Part shown: positions 45,076-57,546 of the stretch, in pieces | Numbering within the stretch: the stretch's first letter is position 1 | Layout of the letters: each line of letters opens with the position of its first letter | DNA from: an uncultured Schlesneria sp. | GTDB lineage: Bacteria; Planctomycetota; Planctomycetia; Planctomycetales; Planctomycetaceae | Assembly: GCA_903858935.1 (NCBI GenBank) | Contig: CAIOKO010000010.1 | Span: 27,349 to 91,348, forward strand | Reading direction: 5' to 3' | Length of the DNA: 64,000 bases | The notes under the pieces: model-generated | What the model was told of the DNA's origin: nothing | The model's input: the letters and a program-made list of their open reading frames with translations, nothing else | Database searches by the model: none | Translations under genes and position numbers: made by a program

Positions 45076-46272
45076 TCACGAGCGAATTCTCCATCGAGCC
45101 TGTCGCAATTGTGCGAGCTCCGATCCTTTGAGAATTTCGTACCAGACCGTGACCAGAGATCCATCTTCACATTCGATTGTCGACGGATAGCCCAAGTCCG
45201 AATTGATTCCATCGGCAGAGATCGTGAGGGGAGCGCTCCAGGATGAACCGCCGTCATGGCTCAGTCGAGCCTGGTTGCCGATTGGTGGCCGACGATGGCC
45301 GTAAGTCATCAGCAGGCGACCGTCCTTTAAATGAAGCAGGTGTGATGGAAAGCCCCAGACACTGATCGAGTGTGGAACCGACCACGACTTTCCGCCATCG
45401 ATTGATTCCGACTGCAGGGTTTCTCGTTCATTGTTTTGATTGTGATTTCGAAGGTGAACAATCAGCATTCCTGGCCGCGATTCAACGGCATGCAGTTCGT
45501 GGTAGTTTTTCGAATCGTCGCCAGGTCGCGTCGGCAACGTCCCAAGAGGTTTCCAGTTCACTCCATCGTCGGTCGACCCCCAGGCTCCGACGATTCGATC
45601 CTCTTGCCACATTGTCACTCCACAATAAACAAGACCCCCATTATGAATTGCGGTCGGTCCGTGAGGGCTGTGACAAGGGGCTCGATACCGCGACGACCAT
45701 GTGACGCCACCGTCGGTCGACCTCCACATCCAGGTCCCCAGTTCTCGTTGACGATCTTCCGCATTAAGCCGGTAATGGGCCGCGTGCCATTCGGCAAGTT
45801 TCAGAGTCTCCCATGCACCAGGCTGACCCGCCGGGATCTTTTCTGCCGCTTCAAACTCTTTCGCATAGTGCAGTGATGTAAAGTTAGTGAGCAGAATCGA
45901 ACCTTGAGGCGTTTCCATAATTCCTGCATCGCGATCATCGATCGGGCCGTCATAGATCACCTGCGGCCAACCCCATGTCCGGCCATCATCTTTTGACCGC
46001 ATCAATTCCAACCGACCAAAGGGACAGACATGTGCCTCGCGTCCCCCTGAAAATGCAAGCAGCAGTTCGCCGTTCTTGCGTCGAGTCAATGTCGGCCAGC
46101 CGTGGTACAGCGGCGGTTTCCAGCTGATGACCCGGATGTCTTCTATGATCACGTCAGACGATTCGGCCGCAAATGATCTGTAACTTTTCGAGCCGACCCA
46201 TCCCATGAAGCCGGCTGCCATTTTCAGGCATGAGCGGCGAGATAACCTGGGTTCAAATTTGAATTGCTGCAT
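45076..46272 (-). CDS. Exported sialidase-like (BNR repeat) protein
   Basis: The product has about 398 residues. An RR motif (RLSRRSCLKMAAGF) near the N-terminus fits a twin-arginine signal. Five Asp-box (BNR) motifs are visible: SKDDGRTW, STDGGVTW, STDDGVNW, SIDGGKSW and SHDGGSSW, giving a six-bladed sialidase propeller. Such proteins in Planctomycetota often belong to the exo-alpha-sialidase-like family of unknown substrate; catalytic Arg triad residues cannot be assigned with confidence. The ATG at 46272 has GGAT upstream; a TTG four codons earlier is less likely. It converges on the prepilin peptidase with 5 bases between. Confidence 0.85.
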   Translation of the reverse strand: MQQFKFEPRLSRRSCLKMAAGFMGWVGSKSYRSFAAESSDVIIEDIRVISWKPPLYHGWPTLTRRKNGELLLAFSGGREAHVCPFGRLELMRSKDDGRTWGWPQVIYDGPIDDRDAGIMETPQGSILLTNFTSLHYAKEFEAAEKIPAGQPGAWETLKLAEWHAAHYRLNAEDRQRELGTWMWRSTDGGVTWSSRYRAPCHSPHGPTAIHNGGLVYCGVTMWQEDRIVGAWGSTDDGVNWKPLGTLPTRPGDDSKNYHELHAVESRPGMLIVHLRNHNQNNERETLQSESIDGGKSWSVPHSISVWGFPSHLLHLKDGRLLMTYGHRRPPIGNQARLSHDGGSSWSAPLTISADGINSDLGYPSTIECEDGSLVTVWYEILKGSELAQLRQARWRIRS

Positions 46273-46314
46273 GAATTCATCCAAATTGACGACATGAAAC
46301 CTGGCGACGGCTGT

Positions 46315-47247
46315 TTAAAGCCACCAGAGGCACACAATGGCCAGCAAGATCCTGTAGTAACCGAATGGAGTCAGTCCGTATTTGCTGAGTGCTGTGACCA
46401 TGAATTTCACGCTGATGACCGCCGCGACGAACGCAGTCACCAAAGCCAGCACTGGCATCGTCACACCATATTCGGCGATCATTTCTTTTCCATGCTTTAA
46501 TCCTTCGTAGACAGTCGCCGCCGACAAGGTGACCAACCCCAACAGGAAGCTGAATTCAACGGCTGCCGTCATGCGAACGTTTGCCCATCGACAACCAAGG
46601 ATCGTCGCGAGACTGCGACTGAACCCAGGCCATAGCGCCAAACATTGAAGAACACCGACAAACAAGGCATCTTTCCACGACATTTGCGTGAGTTCTTTTC
46701 CGGTTTCTTCGTCGGACTTTTTACCCATGAATGACTGCAACAAAATGATGACGCCACCCACGAAAAGCGCCACCGCAACAGGAAGAACGTGAAGAAGGTG
46801 TTTCTTGAGCAAACTTTTGAATAGCACGCCAGTAATCGCCACCGGCAAAAAAGCGATAATTAAATTGACGAGCAACCTGAAACCCTCTTTATCCCGACCA
46901 AACATTCCTGTGACCATTTGCTTGATTCGGTTGAAGTACAACACGACGACCGCAAAAATTGCCCCGATTTGAATGCAGATTGCCAGTGAATCGGCCGCGT
47001 CTTTTTTCTTCTCGTCTCCACTCATCCCCATCAGATGCTCCACGATCACCAGGTGCCCGGTGGAGCTGACAGGAAGATATTCAGTCGCCCCTTCGACTAA
47101 ACCAAGAACAATCGCTTGAGTCGGCGTGAGGGATAGTTGCGTCGCGCTTTGAGGCATGTTCGCAGATGGTGGTTCTCCCCAGGCGCTTTCCGTGGCAATC
47201 GAGCACATCAGAAACGTGAAGATCAGAACCTGCAGCCGAATGTTCAT
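46315..47247 (-). CDS. uppP: Undecaprenyl-diphosphatase (BacA type)
   Basis: The product has about 310 residues. The first catalytic motif LVEGATEYLPVSSTGHLV and the second PGFSRSLATILG are present, with eight or so membrane helices. It dephosphorylates undecaprenyl diphosphate so that the lipid carrier of wall synthesis can be reused. The second motif has Leu where most have Gly (SRSGAT). The N-terminus is longer than in E. coli, with a hydrophobic stretch and a polar insert (TESAWGEPPSAN) before helix 1, looking like a signal peptide. I chose the ATG at 47247. Confidence 0.93.
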   Translation of the reverse strand: MNIRLQVLIFTFLMCSIATESAWGEPPSANMPQSATQLSLTPTQAIVLGLVEGATEYLPVSSTGHLVIVEHLMGMSGDEKKKDAADSLAICIQIGAIFAVVVLYFNRIKQMVTGMFGRDKEGFRLLVNLIIAFLPVAITGVLFKSLLKKHLLHVLPVAVALFVGGVIILLQSFMGKKSDEETGKELTQMSWKDALFVGVLQCLALWPGFSRSLATILGCRWANVRMTAAVEFSFLLGLVTLSAATVYEGLKHGKEMIAEYGVTMPVLALVTAFVAAVISVKFMVTALSKYGLTPFGYYRILLAIVCLWWL

Positions 47248-47598
47248 TAAGAGACTTTCAAAAAGTAATCGTCGCATCGAGTGTTTTGTGAGAAAGCATC
47301 AAGGTTATTGCAAAGCGGTTTAAATTCGTATCTTGGAAGCTTGTTGAATACAACACACCTCGTCATTTCGCGTCTAAAACAAGCAAATTGACCCGGTTTA
47401 TCGCAGAAATTGTCGGTGGTTCGACGAATTTCCGCTTCGTCGCGGAAAACTCGAATTTGCCGAGGCGGATTGGGTGCGAATTCGGTCCATTTCTGATAGA
47501 ATTCATGGTCCGGCGGACGGAATAAAACCGCTGCCGAAATCCGTTCAAAAGCCCCGTGTATCGGGATCGTCAATAATACTCGAGATCCATTCATAACT
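47248..47598. other. Divergent region upstream of dnaN
   Basis: About 350 bases between uppP (minus) and dnaN (plus). I looked for DnaA boxes (TTATCCACA and close forms) because dnaN often lies near the origin; none was found, only weak matches such as TTATCGCAG. No dnaA gene lies here. Confidence 0.45.
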
Positions 47599-48711
47599 AT
47601 GCAACTGACCTGCCAGCGAAACTCATTGACGGCGGCATTTCAAACCGTGTCTGGTGTCGTGCCAACCCGCACCACGAAAGACATTCTCAAGAATGTCAAA
47701 CTGCAAGTGGGTGGGGGTAAAGCAACGCTCATCGGAAATGACAGCGAAATTGGAATGCGATGTGATGTTCCAGACGTCGAATCCGATTCTCGCGGTGAAG
47801 CATTACTTCCCACGTCGCGTGTACTTGCCGTCCTTCGTGAATTGGCGGACGACGTCGTCAAACTGGAAGTGACCGGGGATGCCACCTGGATTCGTTGCGG
47901 ATATAGCGAATTTCGTTTGTCGGCCGAAGACCCTGCCGACTTTCCACCTGTCGCCACGTTTGAGGACGCCGATTATTTCGTCGTTCCTGCCGCCACCTTG
48001 AGGTTAATGATTCGCCGTACCATTTTTGCCACCGATAGTGAGAGTACTCGCTACGCTCTGGGTGGAATCCAAATGGAACTTGGTCCTGAAAAGCTGACCT
48101 TGGCAGCAACAGACAGTCGCCGACTGGCGGTCGTGACAGCCGCTTCGAGTGTTGTCGGAAGGCCCGAGATTCCAGCGGTTTCTCCCGTAATCCCATCAAA
48201 AGCGATGGGGTTGATTGAAAAAAGTCTCGGTGACGGGACGGGTGAAGCACATATTGCATTACATCAGAACGATATCGTTGTCCGTTGCATGGGGACGACG
48301 ATTGCCAGTCAACTGGTTCAGGGAAGGTTCCCGGATTATCGAAAGGTCGTTCCTGACTCGTATAACTCGACAATCGACATGGTTGTTGCTCCATTTTTCT
48401 CGGCGGTTCGGCAGGCCATGATCGTCACCAGCGAAGAAAGTCGCGGAGTCGATTTTGAATTTGGCAAAGGAACGCTTCGATTAAACAGCCAGGCAGCGGA
48501 CATCGGTCAGTCCAAGATCGAAATGCCGATCGCTTACGACGGCCCTGAAATGACGATCACATTTGACCCTCGGTACGTTGCTGACTTCCTCAAAGTACTT
48601 GATGCAGGATCGCAATTTCACTTGAAACTGATTAGTCACGATGATCGAGCGGCATTAGTCACAGACGACAATTACACCTACGTGGTGATGCCACTTTCCA
48701 GAGATCGCTGA
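47599..48711 (+). CDS. dnaN: DNA polymerase III beta subunit (sliding clamp)
   Basis: The 370-residue product has the three-domain clamp layout: MQLTCQRNSLTAAFQTVSGVVPTR-like start, the middle VVPAATLRLMIRRTIFATDSES and AATDSRRLAVV, and the C-terminal DYNYT-like end with YVVMPLSRDR. It is the ring that tethers DNA polymerase III to the template. dciA and gyrB follow on the same strand with small gaps; recF, which sits between dnaN and gyrB in many bacteria, is absent. Confidence 0.96.
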   Translation: MQLTCQRNSLTAAFQTVSGVVPTRTTKDILKNVKLQVGGGKATLIGNDSEIGMRCDVPDVESDSRGEALLPTSRVLAVLRELADDVVKLEVTGDATWIRCGYSEFRLSAEDPADFPPVATFEDADYFVVPAATLRLMIRRTIFATDSESTRYALGGIQMELGPEKLTLAATDSRRLAVVTAASSVVGRPEIPAVSPVIPSKAMGLIEKSLGDGTGEAHIALHQNDIVVRCMGTTIASQLVQGRFPDYRKVVPDSYNSTIDMVVAPFFSAVRQAMIVTSEESRGVDFEFGKGTLRLNSQAADIGQSKIEMPIAYDGPEMTITFDPRYVADFLKVLDAGSQFHLKLISHDDRAALVTDDNYTYVVMPLSRDR

Positions 48712-48770
48712 GATTCGTGATGGATTCGAAGCAAACTCAAACCAAAATACTTCTATCTTAGATCGCACGC

Positions 48771-49076
48771 ATGGTTGCTCGTGATCCACTTCCACTCTCT
48801 GCGGCACTTAGCGAACTGATCGCGATCCGAGGCTTTGCTCGGGTTCGCAGTGACAGCGAATTGGAAGAGGCCTGGAAACAGGTTGCCGGCCCTGAACTGG
48901 CAGCTCATACCCGGCCTCAAAAGGTCAGTCGAGGGACCCTGACAGTCTCAGTAGAAAATGCCCCGCTTCTTAACGAACTGAACTCATTCCAGGGACCGGA
49001 ACTGATACAACGGCTTTCACAACAATACCCTCATTTGAAGATTCGAACTCTGAAATTCAAATTGAGTGGAATGTAA
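48771..49076 (+). CDS. dciA: DciA-type (DUF721) protein
   Basis: The 101-residue protein has the DUF721 pattern: LSELIAIRGFARVRSDSEL, WKQVAGPELAAHTRP (the WxxxVG core), then GTLTVSVENAPLLNELNSF and LSQQYPHLKIRTLKFKL. DciA helps load the replicative helicase in bacteria without DnaC. The position between dnaN and gyrB is normal for this gene. Ends 72 bases before the chosen gyrB start. Confidence 0.85.
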   Translation: MVARDPLPLSAALSELIAIRGFARVRSDSELEEAWKQVAGPELAAHTRPQKVSRGTLTVSVENAPLLNELNSFQGPELIQRLSQQYPHLKIRTLKFKLSGM

Positions 49077-51710
<2,634 letters not shown>

Positions 51711-51751
51711 CGGACAGCACAACCCAGGTGAATTGAATTTCGTAGAACAGG

Positions 51752-51778
51752 GAACCAGGTGGCATCGCCACCTGGTTC
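51752..51778. terminator. 12-bp perfect hairpin after gyrB
   Basis: The arms at 51752-51763 and 51767-51778 are exact reverse complements with a 3-base loop. It lies 42 bases after the gyrB stop codon. The T-run is weak (TCTATGTTTCT), so it may act as a terminator or as an RNA end-protecting hairpin. Confidence 0.7.
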
Positions 51779-51843
51779 TCTATGTTTCTATGCTCCAGGT
51801 TCCGCGATTTGGACGAAAATACGACGGATGGACACGAATCCCT

Positions 51844-51941
51844 CTTGTGCCACTGCATGGGAGTATTCGGAGATGCGGTGGCTTCTCCTCTGCCAATCAA
51901 AGAACACTGCTTGACCGAAGACGGTCAAGCAGTGGCACAAG
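51844..51941. repeat. Nested and competing inverted repeats
   Basis: A 13-bp inverted repeat (51844-51856 with 51929-51941) encloses a second, perfect 12-bp hairpin (51905-51916 with 51923-51934, loop of 6). The right arms share six bases (51929-51934), so the two stems cannot form fully at once. It resembles REP-type palindromic elements; origin not known. Confidence 0.7.
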
Positions 51942-51998
51942 ACTTAAACGAACGCTCTAGCGGTATGGCTTCGATTCGAAAACCGCGACTGAAAAAAC

Positions 51999-53498
51999 TT
52001 ATTCCGTTTTCGCAGGTGCTTCTTCCCCTTGTTGGGGACGAATTGATTCGAAGTATCGACGAATCGTCTGGCGATGACCTAGTGGAATCTGTTCGTTCTC
52101 CAATACCGCTTCACTCATCTTTTTGTATTTTTGGTAGACCTCTTTATAACCCCGTTGGGCTTCTTGACGCCCCTCGGATGAAGAACTGGTCTCGAAGTCT
52201 GATTCGCCATCGCCGCCTACACCGGTCACCTGCTCCCGATTGGCGCTGGAGTTGAGACTGGTTGCGTCACCATCAATGTTACCACTTTCCGTCATACCCC
52301 AGGTCTCTGAAGAATTATTTGACTTCTGCTTTTTCTTCCCCTTGGCGGTGCTGTTCTTCTGACAGTTACATTTCCTGTCGCTCAGTTCGGACAATTCTGC
52401 GTTTAACAAGTCGTTGATTTTCTTCTTGCGAGCTTGTTTTCCGGCTTTATCTCCCAATCGCCTGGCACCCGCCATGGCCTTGTCGTCGTCGTCATCTTCA
52501 ATCCCTTCAGCGATGTCCTTGGCCGCATCACTGATCGCTCCGTCGGCACCGTTCCCGGACCGCTTTGCTGCTTTCTTAAGCTTTTCAACTGTTGTTCTTG
52601 CTTCGTTACGATCAAATTCGAGATCACTTAGTTCGGTGAGCTCCTTCATCGCCTTGTCGTATTTGCCTTCTGCCAACGCCTGGCCAGCCCCTTCAAGGGC
52701 CTTGGCAGACGCCATGGCTTCACCAATTTCCTGAAGCTGCTGATCAACTTGTTCGAGACTGGACTGGCTTTGAGCTGACTGAATCGCTGCCTGCATTTCG
52801 GAAATCTTGGCAAGTGCCTCTTTGACATCGACGCCAGGCTCTTTGAGCTCTTCCGCCTTTTGCTTCAATTCCTTGAGCAATTGTTCTAATTCAGGGTCCG
52901 AATCCTTCTTGAATTCGTCCTCTAATTCCTTGATGCTTTCTTCCATTGCCTGAGCTTCCGCAACGATTTGCTCGTCCGGGGCTGCTGCTCCAGCAGAAGC
53001 TTCTTCTTGTTTCAGGGGCAGCAATGAGAAAATCACTGCGGCGGCAGTCGCCACGAGTGCGCCTGGCAAAAGTCTTGGAGGTTTCAACGGAGCGACGACA
53101 TCAGCTTCGACGTGACTCAAATGCTGCATCGCGTCCGCCAGCTGAAGTTCGGCAAAGCCCTGTTTGTCGCCAGAAATCTTTCGTCCGGAAAAATCCAATG
53201 CCGACTCGGTCCTGTCCTTCAATCCATAGTGACGATCAACCGCCTGAGCAGCAGCAATCCAATTTGGTCTTGGCAAATACCAGGCAATCGCTAACAAGCC
53301 AGCGAGTATCGGGCCGACCAGCAGCGCGATCCCAGCCATCCAACCGCCATCGAGCCAATTCAGAGAGAGTCGAGCGATTGCACAACCGAGTGCGACGGCG
53401 GCACCGCCCAGTAAACCAGCGATCATCCAGGTTGTCATGGCCTGCAGCAGTTGGCGGCGCTGCACAGGCTGTAGCTTTGAACGAAGTTCTTCGGTCAC
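51999..53498 (-). CDS. Membrane protein with long acidic coiled-coil domain
   Basis: The product has 499 residues. Three hydrophobic segments (MIAGLLGGAAVALGCAIA; GWMAGIALLVGPILAGLLAI; LLPGALVATAAAVIFSLL) are followed by a ~250-residue Glu/Lys/Ala-rich helical stretch (KELEDEFKKDSDPELEQLLK, KMSEAV) likely to be a coiled coil, and a polar Ser/Gly/Asn-rich segment with a CNC cysteine pair (DRKCNCQ). The family is not named to my knowledge; related-looking proteins occur near MoxR/BatA-type genes, but none is adjacent. Its place between gyrB palindromes and rho gives no function. Confidence 0.72.
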   Translation of the reverse strand: MTEELRSKLQPVQRRQLLQAMTTWMIAGLLGGAAVALGCAIARLSLNWLDGGWMAGIALLVGPILAGLLAIAWYLPRPNWIAAAQAVDRHYGLKDRTESALDFSGRKISGDKQGFAELQLADAMQHLSHVEADVVAPLKPPRLLPGALVATAAAVIFSLLPLKQEEASAGAAAPDEQIVAEAQAMEESIKELEDEFKKDSDPELEQLLKELKQKAEELKEPGVDVKEALAKISEMQAAIQSAQSQSSLEQVDQQLQEIGEAMASAKALEGAGQALAEGKYDKAMKELTELSDLEFDRNEARTTVEKLKKAAKRSGNGADGAISDAAKDIAEGIEDDDDDKAMAGARRLGDKAGKQARKKKINDLLNAELSELSDRKCNCQKNSTAKGKKKQKSNNSSETWGMTESGNIDGDATSLNSSANREQVTGVGGDGESDFETSSSSEGRQEAQRGYKEVYQKYKKMSEAVLENEQIPLGHRQTIRRYFESIRPQQGEEAPAKTE

Positions 53499-53966
53499 TG
53501 TCCGTCTCCCAAACGATGATCAGCAAAGCCATGGAAATAGCGATCCCACTGGCATTCAGAGACAAAGCGTCTGGAAGACTACCCATCCATTCCTGGTTCG
53601 GCAAGTAGAATCCGGCAAAAATTCAGAGAACGGGTTTGACAACGGGTTTTAAAGATTCTGCAAAAGTCTGAATTTTTCAGTTGCATTCCGAACGCAAAAT
53701 CGCCAAAACAATTCTACCGCTGGAAAGTCACCCTCCGTTGTTTACCGTCTATTGAATTCCAATCCCTTGAACAATCATGTGCTTGCTCCCGTTAGGCGTA
53801 AGCAGTATTCGTTGCAAATCACGGTTCGGCGTTCTGTATTTCGGCATGTCCGCCCGAGCTAGCAAATAGAAGCATCCACAATCGAAACAAGTTCGTCGTA
53901 ACGATTCCGTTACCGACGTTAAGTTTCAAACAAACACCCCTCCTAAAAGCATTTCCCAAAAACATC
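53499..53966. other. Divergent region and probable leader of rho
   Basis: About 470 bases between the coiled-coil gene (minus) and rho (plus). No gene is supported. Rho genes are often autoregulated through their leader; I see only weak, short hairpins (for example CTTGCT/AAGCAG near 53780-53805). Confidence 0.4.
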
Positions 53967-55496
53967 ATGAACATGAAACCTCGTCCTTCTTATCCGCGTA
54001 CAACCCCGGCTTCTTCGACGCCAGCGGCCCCGGCTGGTTGGGATTTTTCAGAAGAGGCACCTCTTTCGAGCTCAGTCGGGCGCGAGGCAGCACCGATTGC
54101 CCGCGAAACACCGCTGCAACGAGAACCGGCACCCGCTGCGGCACCCACCAAAATCGTCGATGTGGAAGAAGACGATGACGCCAGCCATTTCGTTGCAGAC
54201 GAGCGATACGAAGAGATCAAGCGCGGTGCGTCTGACATCCATATCGCCGAACTGCAACGATTGACGATGAAAGACCTGATTGTTCTCGCCAAGAAAGAGA
54301 ACATTTCTGAATATACAGGGCTCAAGAAACAGGACCTCATTTTCAAGATCCTCAAAGAGAGGACGAAAATGAATGGACTCATGTTCGGCGAAGGAACATT
54401 AGAAATCCTGCCGGATGGTTTCGGATTCCTTCGTGCCGCAGACTACCACTACCTTCCGTGCCCAGACGATATCTATGTGTCACCCAGCCAGATTCGCCGG
54501 TTCGGGCTTCGAAACGGCGCGATGGTGGCCGGTCAGATTCGTCCGCCGAAAGAAAACGAGCGATATTTTGCCCTGCTGCGAGTCGAAGCAATTAACAATG
54601 AAGATCCAAATCTCCTCACAGAGAAGGTCTTCTTCGATGATTTGACCCCCTTGCATCCGACTCGACGCCTGAAACTCTGTAGCGATCCGAATGAACTCAG
54701 CACGCGAGTTGTTGACATGGTTGCTCCGATCGGAATGGGCCAACGAGGACTGATCGTTTCTCCGCCAAAAGCGGGCAAGACGATCCTGTTGCAAAAAATG
54801 GCCAAGGCCGTTCTCGCTGCCGATCCGGACGTTTATGTCATCGTCTTGTTGATCGACGAGCGTCCCGAAGAAGTGACGGATATGGAACGACAGGTGAAAG
54901 GGAAAAACTGCGAAGTCATCAGCAGTACTTTCGACGAACCTCCCAGCCGACACATTCAGGTTTCGGAAATGGTTATCGAAAAGGCCAAGCGTATGGTCGA
55001 ATACGGTCAGCATGTTGTGATCTTCCTCGACTCAATTACCCGTTTGGCACGCGCGTGGAATACGGAGTGCCCTCATTCCGGAAAGATCCTTACTGGTGGT
55101 GTTGATGCCAATGCACTTCAACATCCAAAGCGATTTTTCGGAGCCGCACGCAACGTCGAAGAAGGGGGTAGTCTGACGATTGTCGCAACGGCTCTTGTCG
55201 ACACCGGCAGCAAAATGGACGACGTCATTTTCGAAGAATTTAAAGGGACAGGAAATACAGAATTGCATCTCGACCGTCGCATGGTCGAAAAACGAGTCTG
55301 GCCTGCGATCGACGTGAATAAATCGGGGACCCGCCGCGAAGAACTACTGATGTCAGAAGACGAACTTCGTCGAATCTGGTTACTTCGTCGAGTCCTGAAC
55401 GACATGAATCCGGTCGAAGCAATGGAACTGCTGACCAGTCGCATGAGGCGGACCAAAAGTAACGACGAATTCCTGCAGACTATGAATCTGAATTAA
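53967..55496 (+). CDS. rho: Transcription termination factor Rho
   Basis: The 509-residue product has a disordered Pro/Ala-rich N-terminal extension of ~70 residues ([20 protein letters not shown]), then the Rho N-domain ([20 protein letters not shown]), the RNA-binding cold-shock fold ([20 protein letters not shown]) and the RecA-like motor with Walker [10 protein letters not shown], Walker [17 protein letters not shown] and the Q/R loops. It ends transcription at rut sites by moving along RNA. Two ATGs (53967, 53973) are possible starts. ribH follows at 31 bases. Confidence 0.96.
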   Translation: MNMKPRPSYPRTTPASSTPAAPAGWDFSEEAPLSSSVGREAAPIARETPLQREPAPAAAPTKIVDVEEDDDASHFVADERYEEIKRGASDIHIAELQRLTMKDLIVLAKKENISEYTGLKKQDLIFKILKERTKMNGLMFGEGTLEILPDGFGFLRAADYHYLPCPDDIYVSPSQIRRFGLRNGAMVAGQIRPPKENERYFALLRVEAINNEDPNLLTEKVFFDDLTPLHPTRRLKLCSDPNELSTRVVDMVAPIGMGQRGLIVSPPKAGKTILLQKMAKAVLAADPDVYVIVLLIDERPEEVTDMERQVKGKNCEVISSTFDEPPSRHIQVSEMVIEKAKRMVEYGQHVVIFLDSITRLARAWNTECPHSGKILTGGVDANALQHPKRFFGAARNVEEGGSLTIVATALVDTGSKMDDVIFEEFKGTGNTELHLDRRMVEKRVWPAIDVNKSGTRREELLMSEDELRRIWLLRRVLNDMNPVEAMELLTSRMRRTKSNDEFLQTMNLN

Positions 55497-55527
55497 TGTA
55501 TTCCGTCTTCATTCCTGGGTTTATTTG

Positions 55528-56007
55528 ATGCCGAATCTTCTTGATGGAAATCTGCTTGCCGGCGACATTCATGTTGCCATCGTCGTATCGCGATTTAACG
55601 ATCTTGTCACAGATCGTTTACTCGCCGGTGCGATCGATACCTTTCGTCGTCACGGGGTTTCGGACAACCGAATAACCGTGGTCCGTGTTCCTGGAGCTTT
55701 CGAAATTCCGCTGCCAGCAAAACGACTCGCCGAAAGTGGTAAATTCAACGCCGTCGTTTGCTTAGGGGCGGTGATTCAGGGTGAAACATCTCACCATGAA
55801 TACATCAACCACCCCATGGCTTCAGCAATCATGCAGGCGTCATTGTCGAGCGGCGTTCCTGTCACGTTTGGTGTGCTCACGTGTAGTTCGATGGAGCAGG
55901 CTCTCGATCGTGCCGGTGGAAAGGCAGGAAACAAGGGAATTGAAGCCTCATTGGCGGCAATCGAGACGATTAATCTTCTTGCTCAGATGAAGTCACACGG
56001 AATCTGA
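55528..56007 (+). CDS. ribH: 6,7-dimethyl-8-ribityllumazine synthase
   Basis: The product has 159 residues with family marks [47 protein letters not shown], the His of SHHEY being near the catalytic site, and [20 protein letters not shown]. It makes the direct precursor of riboflavin. The ATG at 55528 is preceded by an in-frame TTG that I do not use. Downstream of rho, and it converges on the next gene with a 14-base gap. Confidence 0.95.
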   Translation: MPNLLDGNLLAGDIHVAIVVSRFNDLVTDRLLAGAIDTFRRHGVSDNRITVVRVPGAFEIPLPAKRLAESGKFNAVVCLGAVIQGETSHHEYINHPMASAIMQASLSSGVPVTFGVLTCSSMEQALDRAGGKAGNKGIEASLAAIETINLLAQMKSHGI

Positions 56008-56021
56008 AGATCGACACGTTT

Positions 56022-56432
56022 TCAAATTCGCTTATATCGATTGCACTCACGAATGGTCGTCAGATGTCCAAGCATGGCGGCGTAGGCGACAGGATCAAGT
56101 TTTCGAAATGCATATGTGGCGGCGTAAGCCGTTTTGAATGGATCAGGAACCATTGCATGGCGTTGTTTCGTGGATTCAAGTGGCTTCGTCTGAATGCCCT
56201 GCTGGCACTGGTGCTTCGGAACTAATCCGCTGTCCGATCGAAGAGTTACTTCCTCACAGACCGGGCACGAAATCAATTGATATACGGTGGAACAACGATT
56301 CAACTCTCTCGACTCTCGTTCGTGTACATCTCGTTTGAGTCGAGTGTGGCTGCCAATGATCTCCATTGAAGCTTCAACGCCACAATGAGGGCAATGTTGT
56401 GGGGCAGTGAATCGCCTTTCATTTTCCGTCAT
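56022..56432 (-). CDS. Zn-ribbon protein, possibly a shortened DUF4145 protein
   Basis: The product has 136 residues from the ATG at 56432 (GGGAG, 8 nt upstream). An N-terminal CPHCG and a later CPVCEEVTL form a zinc-ribbon-like pair. The C-terminal VPDPFKTAYAATYAFRKLDP looks like the helical core of DUF4145 proteins, but the protein stops soon after (RECNRYKRI) where the family continues, so it may be truncated. The function is unknown; DUF4145 proteins are often near restriction or defence genes, but no such gene is here. Confidence 0.5.
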   Translation of the reverse strand: MTENERRFTAPQHCPHCGVEASMEIIGSHTRLKRDVHERESRELNRCSTVYQLISCPVCEEVTLRSDSGLVPKHQCQQGIQTKPLESTKQRHAMVPDPFKTAYAATYAFRKLDPVAYAAMLGHLTTIRECNRYKRI

Positions 56433-56446
56433 CGTGGTCGCTCCCA

Positions 56447-57304
56447 CTATTTTGATTTCACACAACGAAATCCAACGGCATCGTCTTTGTCTGTAGGAGA
56501 AATACTCTGCCTTGAAGTGCTCGTCAACTTTTCATAGGGATCTTTCCACGATCCGCCACGAATTACCACCGATTTTGTCTTGTCTTTGACGAGAGAACGT
56601 GGTTTGTTTTCTGCAGTCTGTTTGTAATCCGGTGACCATGAATCACCGGTGAATTCCCATAAATAACCGTGAAAATCATATAAACCCCAGGGATTGGGTT
56701 TTAACGCACCTACCTGCGGGTCATTCCCCGCTGCATTTCCCGAATGCCAGGCGAATTGATTGAGGACCGTGGCGATCGGAGCCTTATCATTCTCGTTCTG
56801 TGGATTGTCGCCAAAACTGTATTTCGTTTCCGTACCCGCTCGGCAGCAATACTCCCATTCCGCCTCGGTCGGCAGCCGAATTGTTTCGTCAGCCTCGATC
56901 AACTTCTCTGCCCGTAACAACTTGGTAATCTTGGCGCAGAATTCGTTTGCTTCGTCCCAGGTCATCATCTCTACAGAATTGCGAGGCCCCTTCCATCGGC
57001 TTGGATTCGATCCCATCACGGCTTCATAGAGGTTTTGCGGGACCTCATATTTAGACATCGAGAATGGGCGTGTCATTTTCACAAGATGCTGCGGTTGCTC
57101 GCTGGGGCTTCCAGAATCGCTTCCCATTTTGAACGAAGCAGGGAACTTGGATTCGCCGGGCGTGATCGATACCAACTCGTTCACGAAAGCCTGCAAAAGC
57201 AGAGTCGTCCGCTTGTCTTCTGCTCGACAGGCTGCCGAAAGGATCAGGCATCCTATCAACAGCATTGAGATTCGGCGAAAAGTCTCTGCGGGAATGAACT
57301 TCAT
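56447..57304 (-). CDS. Exported FGE-fold (SUMF1-type) protein
   Basis: The product has about 285 residues. It has a signal peptide (ISMLLIGCLILSAACRAED) and the formylglycine-generating-enzyme fold: FKMGSDSGSPSEQPQH, YEVPQNLYEAVMG, RLPTEAEWEYCCRAGTETKY and NPWGLYDFHGYLWEFTGDSW, then VIRGGSW and GFRCVK. The redox Cys pair of true FGE near the C-terminus is absent, so it is a family member of other function. I chose the ATG at 57304 (AGGAG 8 nt upstream) over a longer frame. It starts 14 bases upstream of the Zn-ribbon gene. Confidence 0.85.
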   Translation of the reverse strand: MKFIPAETFRRISMLLIGCLILSAACRAEDKRTTLLLQAFVNELVSITPGESKFPASFKMGSDSGSPSEQPQHLVKMTRPFSMSKYEVPQNLYEAVMGSNPSRWKGPRNSVEMMTWDEANEFCAKITKLLRAEKLIEADETIRLPTEAEWEYCCRAGTETKYSFGDNPQNENDKAPIATVLNQFAWHSGNAAGNDPQVGALKPNPWGLYDFHGYLWEFTGDSWSPDYKQTAENKPRSLVKDKTKSVVIRGGSWKDPYEKLTSTSRQSISPTDKDDAVGFRCVKSK

Positions 57305-57546
57305 TTTGTTGGCTCCTGAACCGAAGAAGTTTGGGGTTCGATGGATTCTAACGCGAGATTCGCCTGCCGTCGTCTTTGGCATCGATAATGAACGTGTTTC
57401 GGGACAAGAAATGATGTCAGAACCGTATCTCAAGAAATTGCTGCAACAAAGAACTTCAACACTGATATTAATGAAAACTTGTTCGACGGTCGTTACGATC
57501 CGATTCAGTCTGGTTCGTTTCCATGTTTCGTTCAGGAGGAATTGTC

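Noticed and set aside
47248..47598. Possible replication origin next to dnaN
   Set aside because: No DnaA boxes or AT-rich unwinding region seen, and dnaA is absent.
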